This document shows, piece after piece, positions 1 through 11,650 of a stretch of DNA of 60,000 nt (position 1 is the stretch's first letter; each line of letters starts with the position of its first letter). Under the pieces are notes generated by a model. That model worked only from the letters and a program-made list of their open reading frames with translations, made no database searches and was not told the DNA's origin. The position numbers and the translations under genes were made by a program. Source of the DNA: Membranipora membranacea (lineage: Eukaryota; Bryozoa; Gymnolaemata; Cheilostomatida; Membraniporidae); the NCBI GenBank assembly GCA_914767715.1, contig OU612067.1, positions 25,272,162-25,332,161 of the forward strand, read 5' to 3'.

Positions 1-1055
1 GATGACTTGTCCTGTTAATTTTATTGATCAATATTTAATCATTCTCTTATAGAGCTGGGCATTCCAGAAAATCAAGATGCCAAGGTGCCTGGTATCGCTG
101 TTACTTGCCTTCCACCTGTTCAATAGTAGTATGCCAACTATTTATGAAACTGAATAAAATTTTCCTGAAATCTGTTACAAACTAGCCCAAATGTAAACCT
201 GTTGTTTCACAAAAAGCACAAAGTTAATGTAAGTTATTGAAAAATAAGAAGAAGTATTGGCGTTGGCAGTCTGTACTTACTGCTGTAATATAGTCTGAAT
301 GCAACGTATAGTGAATCTGATCTTTTGACAGATATAGTGATCCATTCAGCTCCAGTAATTATTGCATCTACAGTACGCCATCTGCCAGCTGGTACCTCGC
401 TGTTGAAGTGGACATCACCACAGCCAAGTTTAGCTGCTATTGGAGATGTTGCTGTGCCATTGTGTATCAGAAATGGAGAGTCACCGCAGCCATGTGTTGA
501 TGTTGGAGTGCTAGGTAGATACACTAAGTTTAACTAAAATGTATTTGGTAGGAAACGTATTACAACTTTTGTCAATCCCTGAGTATTACTAAACTCTTTA
601 AAGTAACTTGGGCTGAATATTAACCCTGAGGAGTCAGACTGAGTGTATTCAATATCCAGAGTGCCCTCTTCTTCCATTTCAAAGAAGCCTGCAAAGGTAA
701 AATTATCCTTGTCAGTACCTTGTCAGATGAACCATGAATATGCAGCATTTACTTTCCACTAAGTTAAGTGTTTCTAGACAAGCTATAAACAGACAAAGGG
801 ATACAGAAAAATGTGTAGATTAAACTAAATAATTTAGTGCTTAGATGTTTCAGTGATCAAAACTCATATTTGACTAGGTCTACTAAAGGTTAGACAATAC
901 AACGACGGCTTCAAGACAAAACTTCAAGAATTATTGTTATAAAGCTTTAGCAACGGATAGTCTTTATTCAAGAGAATTCGGAAAATAGAAGTAAAACACC
1001 TACCATTTGCTGAGTAGAGAATAGTCACAGCTACCAGGAGCAGCTTCATTCTCAT
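1..1055 (-). pseudogene. Locus 0: 5' part of a CUB-like/Sushi receptor gene with a nonsense codon
   Basis: This is the 5' end of a receptor of the same family as genes A-D; the remaining exons lie beyond the left edge. The signal exon (1055-1004) encodes MRMKLLLVAVTILYSAN plus one base and ends at a GTAGGT donor. The CUB-like 1 exon (688-281) follows a TTGCAG acceptor and ends at a GTAAGT donor. Its 408 bases are a multiple of three and phase 1 at both ends, as in the other genes. The domain is of the B/C class. The conserved tryptophan of the TFWLN motif seen in genes B and the truncated copies has become TAG (536-534), so the conventional transcript would stop early. No indel was found in this exon. 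Either this is a young pseudogene, or the symmetric exon is skipped; downstream exons cannot be judged here. Confidence 0.7.
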
Positions 1056-3308
1056 GCTGGTATCTCGTGTGATTCTCTTCGCCTTCTATGATGTTGAGAA
1101 TTTTTCTACAGCATGTGTATGTGCAATGTACTGCGATAATGTAGAACAGCTAATTATTTGCTTGCTTGACTTCCCTGTTGCAGTGAGTGAATTAATGCAG
1201 CAGCAATCCTTCTCCTCAAGAACTCAACTTAGAGGTAAATAGTGGCAATCGTGATTTCAATTGATCAAAGCATAGAAAATAACTTAGCAATTAGCTTTTA
1301 CCTAATGGGTGCACTTGACTCAATGATTTGCTTTGTGTGACTGAATGATCACAAAAATCACAGATGTAAATGAGGAAGTTGACATGCTGTCATTATGTAA
1401 GAAACACTCAAAGAATAGGTAAAGAATTATATTTAGTAGTGAGTTATGCTGGTTTTTTTTAGAGTAAGGATTCATAAGTCTCATTCATTGGAAGGATACA
1501 ACTGTTCTACCATTTGCTGATTGTATGATTAAATGCAAATTATTTCCCAATTAAGAATTATGTATCGGAATGATTGATCATCATCATCATGATCACATGT
1601 TATCACAAACAATTCCATAAATTCCGAAGTTTGTGATAGTGAATTTTACCAGCAGATTAGCAAAGGGCAGTGTTGTATATAGCGTTACTAACGATAGCCA
1701 AATTCACATATAGTCACCACATATTACTTTGGAGTTGCCCAGTCTCGCATAAAGAGAAGGCAACTCCTACTGTACATACAAAGGCATACAATTTAGGCCA
1801 TAATTATTAATAATAAATTCAGGAGGATTTTAACGTGATGAAAAAGATACTTGAGTACAGTACAGATTGTGCTGCTATCATATTTTGTACAGAGAACTCA
1901 CACTATACCTCACTATCCACTACATTATAAGAACACATTTATCCTGCCATCATATCATAGATTTCCAAATACCAAAGCACCGAAACGGTCAAACAATAGA
2001 ATATGGGTTCAGGAGGTGAATTTTCTTCTACTTGGGCTGTATGATGTACAGTATTGTTACTTGCCTGAGCAGCTAGCTATGTTGATACCACTCTCCCTAA
2101 GGGCTTGAGATAGTAGAGAGGACTTTGTACCATGTACATAGCTTTGTCCTAAACCAGATCATTTAGAGGAAATCAGATATCTGCAAGCATGATCTGAGAC
2201 AAGACTGGTTTAGTGATTGTATCAAAGTCAAAGTGTATTGGTTATTATACAATGACCCTTTTAGTCTCAGTAACAACACTTTCATGTATTGAGAGCCTCA
2301 TTCTTTTTGTAGACAGATATTACTTGGCGACAACGCTGCTCATTTTGTGGACAGGAAACAGCAGGAGATATGATACACAGTCTATGATACTGAACAGAAA
2401 AAGGGTTCAAATTCCCTAAGTCTGTTCTCTATTCACCGCCTCACCATCTTCACATGTCCCTAACTCAGCACAAGGACAGAACTGTTTATTTAGCAGTCAA
2501 ACGATTTCAAATTTGTAATAGAAAATCTTAGTCGGCCAATTCCTATAATAATTACCAGCGATTCTAGGTTATCATCAAATCAAATCCAGTCAAACATACA
2601 ACAAGTGTTATGAGGGAATGTTCACAATCTTGAATAAGTGACTCGTGCAGTAGTTACAACTATGATGAATTTATCATAATGAAGTATACGGTTCTTCATA
2701 TCTCAGTCTTATTGCAGAGTCAGTTCTTTTACCCTGTAGCAATTAGATTTGTGTTTCAAATTGTGAAGTCGATTTATCTAATTCTGAGGGCTGTGATTGA
2801 AATGTTTATTCAGGAGGTAATCTTACCATGCCGTACTCATCCACCTGGTAGCATGATATTGATAATGATTAGTGAGTTGGAGGTATTCTGCTCAGACCAC
2901 ATATTCATTTGATGCCCTATCCACGGTTTTAACTACCTCTACCCTAATTGCGTGCCAATCTCTCTTAATCTTCGCACTTGGGAACACCGTAATCAAATTC
3001 AAAAATTTAAATACATAATTCCTATTATTGGTTGCATTTAGAGTTGGCAAAAGGATAATACTTTTTTTCTGCATAATACACAGAAACTATTGAAAATAAT
3101 ATAGAACAATTGTAAGGAAACAGTTCAACGCATTGAGAATAACATCTTATAGATATTTATATTTGGTTGAAGATAAAATTATCAGATTGCTATGTCAATA
3201 AGTAATTCACCTGACGAGTTCAGGCTCTAAGGGAAATTCAGTTGGGTTTAAACTCAAACTGGATATGGCATTTAGCAATAGTGTAGCAACAAACGTTAAA
3301 TTTTATTT
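1056..3308. repeat. Intergenic spacer, copy 0 of the repeated block (simple form)
   Basis: No gene is supported between locus 0 and the 3' end of gene A. From about 1720 to 3308 the sequence aligns by eye with spacers near 16.9-19.2, 31.5-33.8 and 45.2-50.7 kb. Shared landmarks are the GGAGTTGCC...GGCAACTCC inverted pair near 1730-1768, the GGGTTCAAATTCCC box near 2403 and the run leading into the receptor 3' exon. This copy lacks two elements present in the others: the TIR element (empty site at CAG 2155-2157) and the foldback element (empty region near 2370). It therefore looks like the ancestral spacer. The part from 1056 to 1720 shows no recognisable feature. Confidence 0.6.
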
Positions 3309-3311
3309 TCA
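3301..3311 (-). promoter_or_regulatory. Poly(A) signal overlapping the 3' end of gene A
   Basis: On the minus strand AATAAA begins two bases after the TGA stop of gene A. The same arrangement is present after the stops of B (about 19188-19194), C (about 33783-33789) and D (about 50721-50727). If used, the 3' untranslated region would be only some tens of bases long. Use of this signal is inferred from its conservation and position. Confidence 0.4.
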
Positions 3312-6300
3312 AAGCTCTCCTGTACCATACAGCTCATTATCTTCCATCGGGACACTGCTGACTCCGCCAGCTGCTGCCTGTGATGGTCTCTTTTTCTTCG
3401 TCCCACTCCGTATGTCACTGTATATGTTAGTGATGTCATTTTCTTGAGCTCTGGAAAATGTCAGTTTGGAGTTGTCCCATTAATGTGCAGGTGGAGAAAA
3501 CTTGCTGTTTGCTAAGAAACAGAAGATTGGGCTGAACCTAAAGAGGGACGCAAGGTGCCCTAATCCTCATACTGAGAATGTGATACATTCTAGAAAATGA
3601 GAATGCATCCTAGAGGTGAGGCCATAGAGGACCTCCTAATCATAAGTGTGCAGCAAGCTGCCAAAACTGAACTGGCACTAATCGGCCATTGGCAGTGACA
3701 CTTTGATCTTAGCCGATAGGCAAATGTTTACTCAACAATTACTTTACAACTTTACACAACAATAGAACAATGGTTAAGTAAAAGAAATATCACCTAGCCC
3801 TACATGTTTGGGGAGATCATGAGAAGCTTGTGCCTGTAATTGGCCACCAGAGCATTCTTGGAATAAAATATCACCCTGCTCCCACTTTTTGGGGAGTGAT
3901 TTCTTAGATCCCAATAAAATGTATAAGCTGGCGTGTCATACCGACTCTACAAGCTGGGATAAATATATCTAGAGACCTTGAGCAGTAAGTGGGGACAATG
4001 AGTTGCTAAAGCAGTACAGATATACTCGAGTTGCAGCTCGTAACCGTGCCGCTATCCTGTATTGTCAGCAAACTCACTACCCTCCGTAGCGGATTTATTC
4101 TTATTTTTAATTCAATCACACCAAAGACAGTATAATCACTTACTGGCTGTTGATGGTCTCCCTGTTAGAATACATTACATCATCCTCAGGTTGGTTCGTC
4201 CCTGTCACTCGCTTTGGAGTAATCCGGGGCGAGTCATACATACTCGCACTGTTGTTAGGCCGAACTATGGCTATGTTTGGTTTACTTGTCTCTTCCTGAA
4301 TGTCAACACTTGCATAGTTATCTTCTCCAATAGCTAAGGCAAACAAAATCAATTATTATCAGAAGAGGTGATATTTTTGCATTCACCATGAGACATATAT
4401 AGAGAGTTACCACCATCAAAACATGTACACCGTGTGAATCTCACCCGGGAATCCCAGACGTCTGCTCAACAGGATGCTCTTTAACAAATGCTTTGGCAAA
4501 GGAATAAGAAATGCTATGAAAAAAGGTTTAAACTTCTGTCTAAAGCAATAACTCTAACACTACCCAGCAAGCAAGCAATACATAACCCCCTCAGATACAG
4601 TAGGAGTTCCACAGCATCACTAGTTGTGGTCATGTTAGCGTACTCAGTACAAATAACACAGATTAATATTGCATCAGATTATGTGACGGGCAACGTGAAT
4701 TGATATAATTATAAATTTGCAGTACTTATAAAAATGTTTTGAAGATTGGTATTTGAGAATTATCTCAGAATCACAATCGCAAATAGGTCAGGTCTATATC
4801 TTCTGATGCAGGAAAGTTATCACTCTTACCCAGACTGGACATGTTGATGAGTGTGCCTTGCTCTGTGCCTGGTGTGTCTGATTGATTTCGCTGCTCTGAA
4901 CTTTCAGTTTTAGTTACACTACAAGGACATAATGAAGCACATTCAGAAATAAAATCAATGATTACAATTTGAGCAAATCAATTCTGTGGCAGAAATTAGC
5001 ATATCTATTAATCACAAACATTTCATTTTAACCAAGGTGTTAGATACAACAGACAGTCTCTAACTCCCTGTTTATCTACTCTATTGATACAAAATTGCTC
5101 ATTTTTTAGGAAATTGCAACGGCCCGCTAATTTTGATAAAATTATCAAAATCATTGCAGGTATTGAAGATAAAAGTCCTACAAGTATCAAGTATGATAAT
5201 TGTGATCACTAATACCTGTCTTTTTTGTTCTTTTGACACACGAGGACGGCTAGTAATGCAATGATGATAATCAGAAGTAAACCTCCACCACCTGCACTGC
5301 CTGCTATGATATATATCATGTTGTCTGGTGTTGTATCATCACTTTTTTGATTTGCTTGTTCTGTGGATTCCAGTAGAGTTGAGCGATCAAATCCTGAACC
5401 AGCTAAAAACATAATCACACATGAGGAAAATAATGTCTCTCCGGGGCAATTTCAAGGAGCTCTTTTGACATACTGGGATATTTTGAAGTGAAAAATACTG
5501 CCTTTGTATCCGTATAAATTACATCACTTGACTTACGTGCATTTGCTTTAGATGTAGTCATGTGTCTGATAGTAGATGGGTTACAGAGAGGTTCAGAAGA
5601 TTCCCATGATCCATTCTCACCACAAAGGTAAGTCTTGGTGGTTCCATCGTAGCAGGTGATTGTGAAGTTGTTATGAGAGTCTCCCGTCCGTTTGATTTGA
5701 GCAGAGTTTGGTAAATCTGGACAGCTTACAACTGTAAAACGAAAAGTTCTTGACATTGACCCGAAAGAGATGTTGAAATGATTTTGAGGTTCTTCAATGT
5801 CCTCAAACTGCCTAACCTCATTGCCGAAGATAGCTGGTCTCAAACACCTATGCGTCAACAGAGATACCACGCGTCGCTTGGTTCTTGTTCTTATGCCCTC
5901 AATGCCTCCTCTCAATTTCCTTATGAGGCCATCCTGGTCAATGAGCTGTGAAGAGAAGGGACATAAATTTAAAAATTTAATCATATACTCATCCTCATGT
6001 TGCTGTTGGCACTGACCGGTATTAGTTATTTGCACATATTTTTACCTTCGTACTTGATAAGAAATCCTGGGTATTCTATTGACGATCTGGCTGTAAGCAC
6101 AAATTGAAGTGTGTTCTTGTGCGAGATTATATTAAAACTACTGTCGGAAGGGATATCTTTACCTCCCCCACAGGCATAAAGGGGAACATCCCCATTGTAA
6201 ATGGAGAATAAAGCATGGTTATTGTTGTTCTTGTAACCCTCTTCTTGACAGTTTTGTACAGTGTTAGAGCCAATTGAAAACCTTATGTATTTCATGTGAA

Positions 6301-9300
6301 GCTTTGTACTTGAAGGAGGAATATTTAAAGTCATTTGGTTATTTGTTTGTTGAGGATAATAGCTTGCCCGTGATGCTCCAAAGTTGTATTTATCATGGCT
6401 GGTAAGGAACCCAGTAGCTGTTTCTGTTGTGATGTTAAGAGTTCCTTCTGGTGAAAGAAAGTTGATGTAACTTGTGACTGGAAAAATATACAAAAATGTT
6501 TGTAAACAATCTCATTGCATAAGGTTACCATAATCAAATTAGCAACGACAGAGAAACTATGAAGATACAACAAACAGGCACAATATTGTGCTACAGCTGG
6601 TCCTGTCTGTAAGCCATTTAAACATTAATAGATCTTTCTAAACAAAAATCTTGAAAATTCTTCTAATAATCATAATAAGCACGCTAATATCTCAGACCGA
6701 ATCAAAAAAGTAACAGTCATTCTAGTTAAACTTTCTGGCAGGATACTGATTCTGAATTTTGCTATTTCAGTTGACAACGACTATTATTATATAAAACTGC
6801 ATGATTTGTATTTGTTGTGCAAATATCTAGCCCAATATCCTCATCATCACATAGAATTTTGGATGTTCATGAAAAAATTAGCATGCAAGATCATCGCTCG
6901 ACATGATTATAATTGTGGCTCTTAAAAATTGAAAACAAATGGTAGATTTGCTGAATATCACAAGACAAGTAAAGGTTTTCCTCATCATGTTTGAATGACA
7001 ACTTTTAATTGCTAATTTAAATTTGACCATCAATAAAATTCAAGCAGAAGAACTCCTTGTCCTTGGAACTGTCAATTGCAGGGCTCATCAAAAGTATGAG
7101 TAAATGTTATGGTCTGTGCAGAGGGGAACATCCTTACAAAATATTAATGATTGATTGAAGCATTAAAAAATTTGAAACTAATTTTTAATTTGCAATACTT
7201 ATCAATATAATATTGCAGGACATTTATGTCGCTGGCCAGTAAGGTATAAAATGATTGAAAGGTTTGTTGACTTTTTGAGGGTCTTTGAGCTCCATCTAAG
7301 TGGTAGGGCCTGGCTTCTGGGCCCTACCTGTGTTAACGCACTGGTATGTTGCAAACTGACGGTCAGCCCCAATTTATGAACATGTGTTCATCACATTACT
7401 AGGTAGTTTCAAATCTCACAACAGAAATTTTCAGCAATGATAAAGAAAGAAGTGGATAACGTTGAAGACTGATGTTTCCAATAAACAAACCTGCATATTC
7501 TATGATGAACGCAATTGACTTTGTTTGTGCTGGCAATGCAATTAGTGGCACCTGCTGAGTCAGTATGTCATATGTTCTCCTTTGTTGCGCGTTGTCACAA
7601 GAACTTTTGAATGTATCGGTGCTTTTAAAAAAGAAAGAAAATGGAACTTCTCTACAAGTTTCATCATTTTCAGGTATGTCAACAAGTCTTATCCATGTGA
7701 GACTTTCTGGGAAGTTGAGGAATGTAACTAGAGATCTTTCTGACGTTGTGAAGGGTGTACTGGGATAATTTGGGCTTCTGATTTCCCCTGTAAGCGCCTG
7801 TTCATCATTATATAGGACATTCACGGTCTCTCCATCCTCAAAACTTACAAAGCCTATAAACAAAATAACTGATTATTTCTGCTCAAATTATCAGGGAAAC
7901 ATATTGCAAGGAACACTCAAGTCATTTATAATATTCAGTAGCCTATGACTCAGGCTAACCAATATAGGTGTTCGCTGTACATATAACTGAGAGGATTCAA
8001 TTTGCCAATGCCAGGTAGGTGACCTGAATTTGTTAATCGGGTGTACAAAGTCATGAGTCTAAATCAAAGCTCAATCTATGCTCGGAGAATAAGAAATGGT
8101 AGAAACAATGTAAGAACATATACTGAGGTTTCTGGTTTTATTTTCAGTACTTATACATATTTTGTCAAGATCACATGTTTTATTTTTTCTGAATTTGGTA
8201 CAAAGAACAATGAGATTATCATGCCTGTTCAATAATCCAAGTGTGACAGGCTATAATCATTTTAGATTCAATTAAATATTTTTACAATTGTGAGCATGGC
8301 CAATGATAATCAGTGTTAGGGCCAGGTGTAATCAGCCAGGATGTAAAGGCGAGGAGGAAGAAGTGATAGGAGGTAACAGAGCCACATTATAGCCTTGACT
8401 GATACCACATTACTACCTGACCAGTCTGTCAAGTGTCATCAGAATGCAATGTTTGAGTTGACGAATATGCCTTACTCTGTTTTGTCTTGCAAGTAAGCTT
8501 GACACAACAGAGTCATTTGGTCTAAGCATGCCTTCATGGTGAACACGCAGGGTTCTGTTTGCACCAATTCTAGTAAACTTTTGTATCCCCAGTGTTTTTT
8601 AAATCGCTTTTCCGAATTTTCTGCAATAAAAGGGTACTATACAAACAATATTTTAGGCTTCCTGTGCCATACCCAGAAATGGCAGTGTGAGAAAGGACAG
8701 ATATTTCAAGAAAAAACATGATCAATCTGAGACTGCATGCTGCGAGTAGTGAATAGCGGGCATGCTAATTAACGCCGTCAACCAATTATTTTTATGGGAA
8801 TGGTGAGATGGAGCAAACGTTTAAGCGCGCTTGCTATTCACTAACAGGCTAGTCACTAGTGCCGCAGGAGTTGTGGGATTGAATCCCATTGGAAGAGCTT
8901 TCAAGGTTGATTGTTCAAGCCCCCAGCACCCTTGGGTGTATACCTCTTCCGACTCAAGAGACAGACAATCATCTCTTATATAAATTTGTATTCCATCTTA
9001 ATTATAGTGTCATCAAAAGTTGTGCATCTCAAACCATTTTATTCACACTGCACCCATTTATATCACCACCAGGTTCCTATTGACAGTAATGTAATGCCAA
9101 TGACAATTTTTGAGTGAGACCCTCAACCATCATCACCATATTGTGTGTTAACTAAGTAAATCCCTACTAATATGTGAGCACTTTTGTGATTTACCCAGAA
9201 GATGTTTCTGTGGGAGATGGTGCTCTAAATGATGCACATGATGCTGATCGTAATCGTTTCACTTTCATAATTAGTCACTGGTTAAATGATGAACGCTCAT

Positions 9301-9503
9301 ATAGGCTGGAAGCAAAGTTCTATTCTGAACTTCAAGATCGCCCTGGATAATTATGAATGGCTGCGACGTATCCCCAAGATTTCAAAGGAAGCAGGTTATA
9401 TCTTGTTTATTAGCAGTCAGGAATAGAGGTATAAGATTGTTTGTAACTTACCATGAAAAAGTGGAAGCAGTGCTGCAATTGTTAACGATATCCACAAGTC
9501 CAT
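3309..9503 (-). CDS. Gene A: CUB-CUB-Sushi type I membrane receptor with tyrosine-rich tail, 549 aa
   Basis: Predicted cell-surface receptor. Eight coding exons join in frame: 9503-9452 signal peptide (MDLWISLTIAALLPLFH), 7853-7491 CUB-like 1, 6477-6046 CUB-like 2, 5731-5537 Sushi, 5402-5216 stalk and membrane span, then cytoplasmic exons 4918-4830, 4333-4144 and 3450-3309. Every junction has GT and AG, and the total is 1650 bases. CUB-like 1 (about residues 18-138) has GEIRSPNYP and two cysteines. CUB-like 2 (139-282) ends in GFLIKYE. The Sushi domain (283-347) has four cysteines and a tryptophan (GSWESSEPLC). The membrane span (about 376-402) is glycine- then isoleucine-rich and is followed by QKNKKD. 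The tail carries NYASV, MYDSP, VMYSN, IYSDI and ELYGTGEL. AATAAA lies two bases after the stop. The ectodomain is of the same class as gene D. Ligand and signalling partner are unknown; an immune or allorecognition role is inferred. Confidence 0.85.
9171..9350 (+). other. Unrecognised open stretch on the plus strand, possible decayed exon
   Basis: A plus-strand frame stays open for 59 codons and ends in TAA at 9348-9350. It has no ATG at its start, and a CCCAG that could act as a splice acceptor lies at its upstream part. The translated stretch contains SHWLNDERSYRLEAKFYSEL, which looks more like an amphipathic protein segment than random translation. It sits in the intron between the signal exon and CUB-like 1 of gene A, opposite that gene's strand. 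I do not recognise a family. It could be a remnant of an unrelated gene or chance. Confidence 0.2.
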
Positions 9504-10740
9504 TGTCCGTGGAATGGCTCGGCCAATTTAAATGATAAAATGATTGTGTTGTAATGTAGTTCAGTGTTTCTTTTAACAGGAGAAATATGCTGTAAACGGA
9601 CTGACCGCTCTAAATGACAGAACGTAAGTTAATGCATACATTTTTCAGATACATACGAAGTCCATCATTGTACTTCCTTCTTCATTTGCCTCACAATGAT
9701 TACAAAAGCTGGTCAACAAGGCATGCCTAGTTAGATGGCCTATATTTGATATCGATGAAGCACTGTTGCAATGTAAACACAACCTATAACTTTTATGTAA
9801 ATGAATGCACAGCAATATAAAAGCACCTAGAAGTAAAGAGATGGCTATTGAAATATTAGGAACACTGTGCTAACTTTAACCCGATGAGGAAGGTAGCCAG
9901 TTAGTTAGATAGTAACTGCTAAAAGAAAATCCAGCCTTTTTATACCATCAGAAAGCTCATAACGATTTACTAAACAATCCATGACATAATGCCACATCAC
10001 ATAAGGACAAGGTTATCATTCACTGCATTTCCATTTTTATTTTGAGTCAGAGCTAGATCGGACTTAGTTGTCCCTCCTATGAAACCTCATGGCGAACTGA
10101 ATCAAGCTCAGAGAGAACTTGGAGGCAATTCCATTGGGCGTACAACTCCTCGATTTGCTCAGTTTATTCCGTGAAAACAGGGAGGAAGTCCCTGATGGTA
10201 ACATAGTCAGCTTATGTAATCATTGTGAGGCGAACCAAGAAGGAAGTTTAATGCTGGATTTTGAATGTGTCATGTAGATAAAAATATCTGGAGATATTTG
10301 CGGGAAGGGGAGGTATTATATAAATTGCCTATCTTATATGTCTGTCTGCCTGTCTGTCTGTATAACCATTCTCTGAAATTTCTGTCAAACAAATGGTGAT
10401 AGAACTGAAATTCATTCAGTTCTTACTTTCAAAAAGTATTATTTCTTTTCGATTGTTATAAAGAATACCCCTAGAGTGTTTTGTCTATGAGTATACCTTT
10501 CTAAATTGCAGATTCTTGGAAGATGGAAATGAGGAATTGTATCCAAAAATAAATTCCGTCATTTCAAGCCTGCAGGAGGAAATATCTAACTTTTCCTCCT
10601 ATATTCAACTTTTTTTGAACGTAGCTTTGCTACCGCAAGTAAAAAGAAATCAAAAGTAGAGCGTTGTATGGCTGAGCATAGGGAAAGTTGACATCACCAA
10701 CCTTCAATGTTAGCTGCATTGATGCCACATGAAATGGACG
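9504..10740. other. Intergenic DNA upstream of gene A
   Basis: Upstream flank of gene A. It contains the second plus-strand open stretch (10101-10277) and a short CTGT-type microsatellite near 10340-10362. No promoter motif could be assigned with confidence. Confidence 0.4.
10101..10277 (+). other. Second unrecognised open stretch on the plus strand
   Basis: A plus-strand frame is open for 58 codons and ends in TAG at 10275-10277, with no initiating ATG at its start. The translation includes an amphipathic run (LEAIPLGVQLLDLLSLFREN) and then a cysteine/histidine pair (CNHC). It lies about 0.75 kb downstream of the open stretch at 9171-9350 on the same strand, so both might be exon remnants of one gene. 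No family is recognised, and chance remains a good explanation. Confidence 0.2.
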
Positions 10741-10792
10741 CCATTGACTCGGTATAAAAAATGACAGCTACAAGGAGCAACTTCATTGTCAT
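10741..10792 (-). pseudogene. Orphan receptor signal-peptide exon, disabled
   Basis: The minus strand encodes MTMKLLLVAVIFYTES, closely resembling the signal peptide of locus 0 (MRMKLLLVAVTILY). Relative to the working exons it carries one extra base before its end, and the donor reads CGTCC instead of GTAGG, so it is out of frame and unspliceable. It is a relic of another first exon upstream of gene A, matching similar orphan signal exons upstream of B and C. Confidence 0.6.
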
Positions 10793-11184
10793 CCTGGTGT
10801 CTGGACTGTCAGATCTCCACCTTCCAGATTGATTAGACCTCTACAAAACAGCATGTATACTTGGTATAATTTAAAAATTTCCTAACCACAAATATTGGAA
10901 TGATAATCTTTGCAATCCGATGTTGGATGACATGACAGTTGGTTTCAGCTCTGAAAAACCCAAGGTACCACCTGCGCAAGTTTGACAGTATGGAGGCAAT
11001 GTGTATAATGACTGATCATAATCATTTTTACCAGAAACACTCTCCACCTGATGGCAATGTATGTGGGCTGTACAGTGGCACATCTATGTCTAGCTGTGTC
11101 AGGAAAATAATGAAACAGAGTTGAAATCTTTATGAAATGATAGATGCTATTAATCACAAAGAGTCGATGGCAGCGGTGTTCAGA

Positions 11185-11650
11185 TATATAGTTTATTGTC
11201 TTATATACAAAAACTAGAAATATTACGCTTAAATCAGACGCAAAAATAATCATCAAGCAGCATCAAACTAAAATCGTATAACATAAAATTTAATGTTTCA
11301 GCACTAAAATCTACAATCCAAAGATGAAATTAAACAATGAGTATTTCCTTAGTCTTAAGTAGTTTCAAATGCAACAGACAAATAAATACATTCGGTATAA
11401 TCAAATTGATACAGGCAACTCAACAAATCCAGAGAAATAAAACAAATGCATAATATATATTTTAATGAAACTGGTAATATATAATATCTAATCTCTAAAA
11501 TGAGGATGGGATGTAATTCTGTGCACAGTTATCAGACAACCAAGTAAGAAAACTCCAAACACAATATCACATAATGCATGATAGGCCATGATACTCAACA
11601 GGCCAAGTGACTTCGCAGTCGTCAGCGCATCACATTCCAAGGTTCATATA
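11185..11650. repeat. Extra diverged copy of a non-coding segment (direct repeat of 12715-13195)
   Basis: The segment shares long runs with 12715-13195: the TAGTTTATAGT-like start, the TGAGTATTTCCTTAGTCT run, CAACAGACAAATAAA, the block ending AGGATGGGATGTAATTCTGTG, and the CATCACATTCCAAGG end. Copies 2 (about 26700-27180) and 3 (about 40905-41370) of the large block have this segment only once. Copy 1 therefore kept or gained a second, more diverged version about 1.5 kb away. No coding potential is seen. Confidence 0.6.

Noticed and set aside
3309-4333. Canonical ITIM or ITAM in the receptor tail
   Set aside because: No tyrosine has both the required minus-2 and plus-3 residues for an ITIM, and the Y-x-x-I/L spacing needed for an ITAM is not met.
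10340-10362. CTGT microsatellite as a regulatory element
   Set aside because: Short simple repeat with no supporting context.
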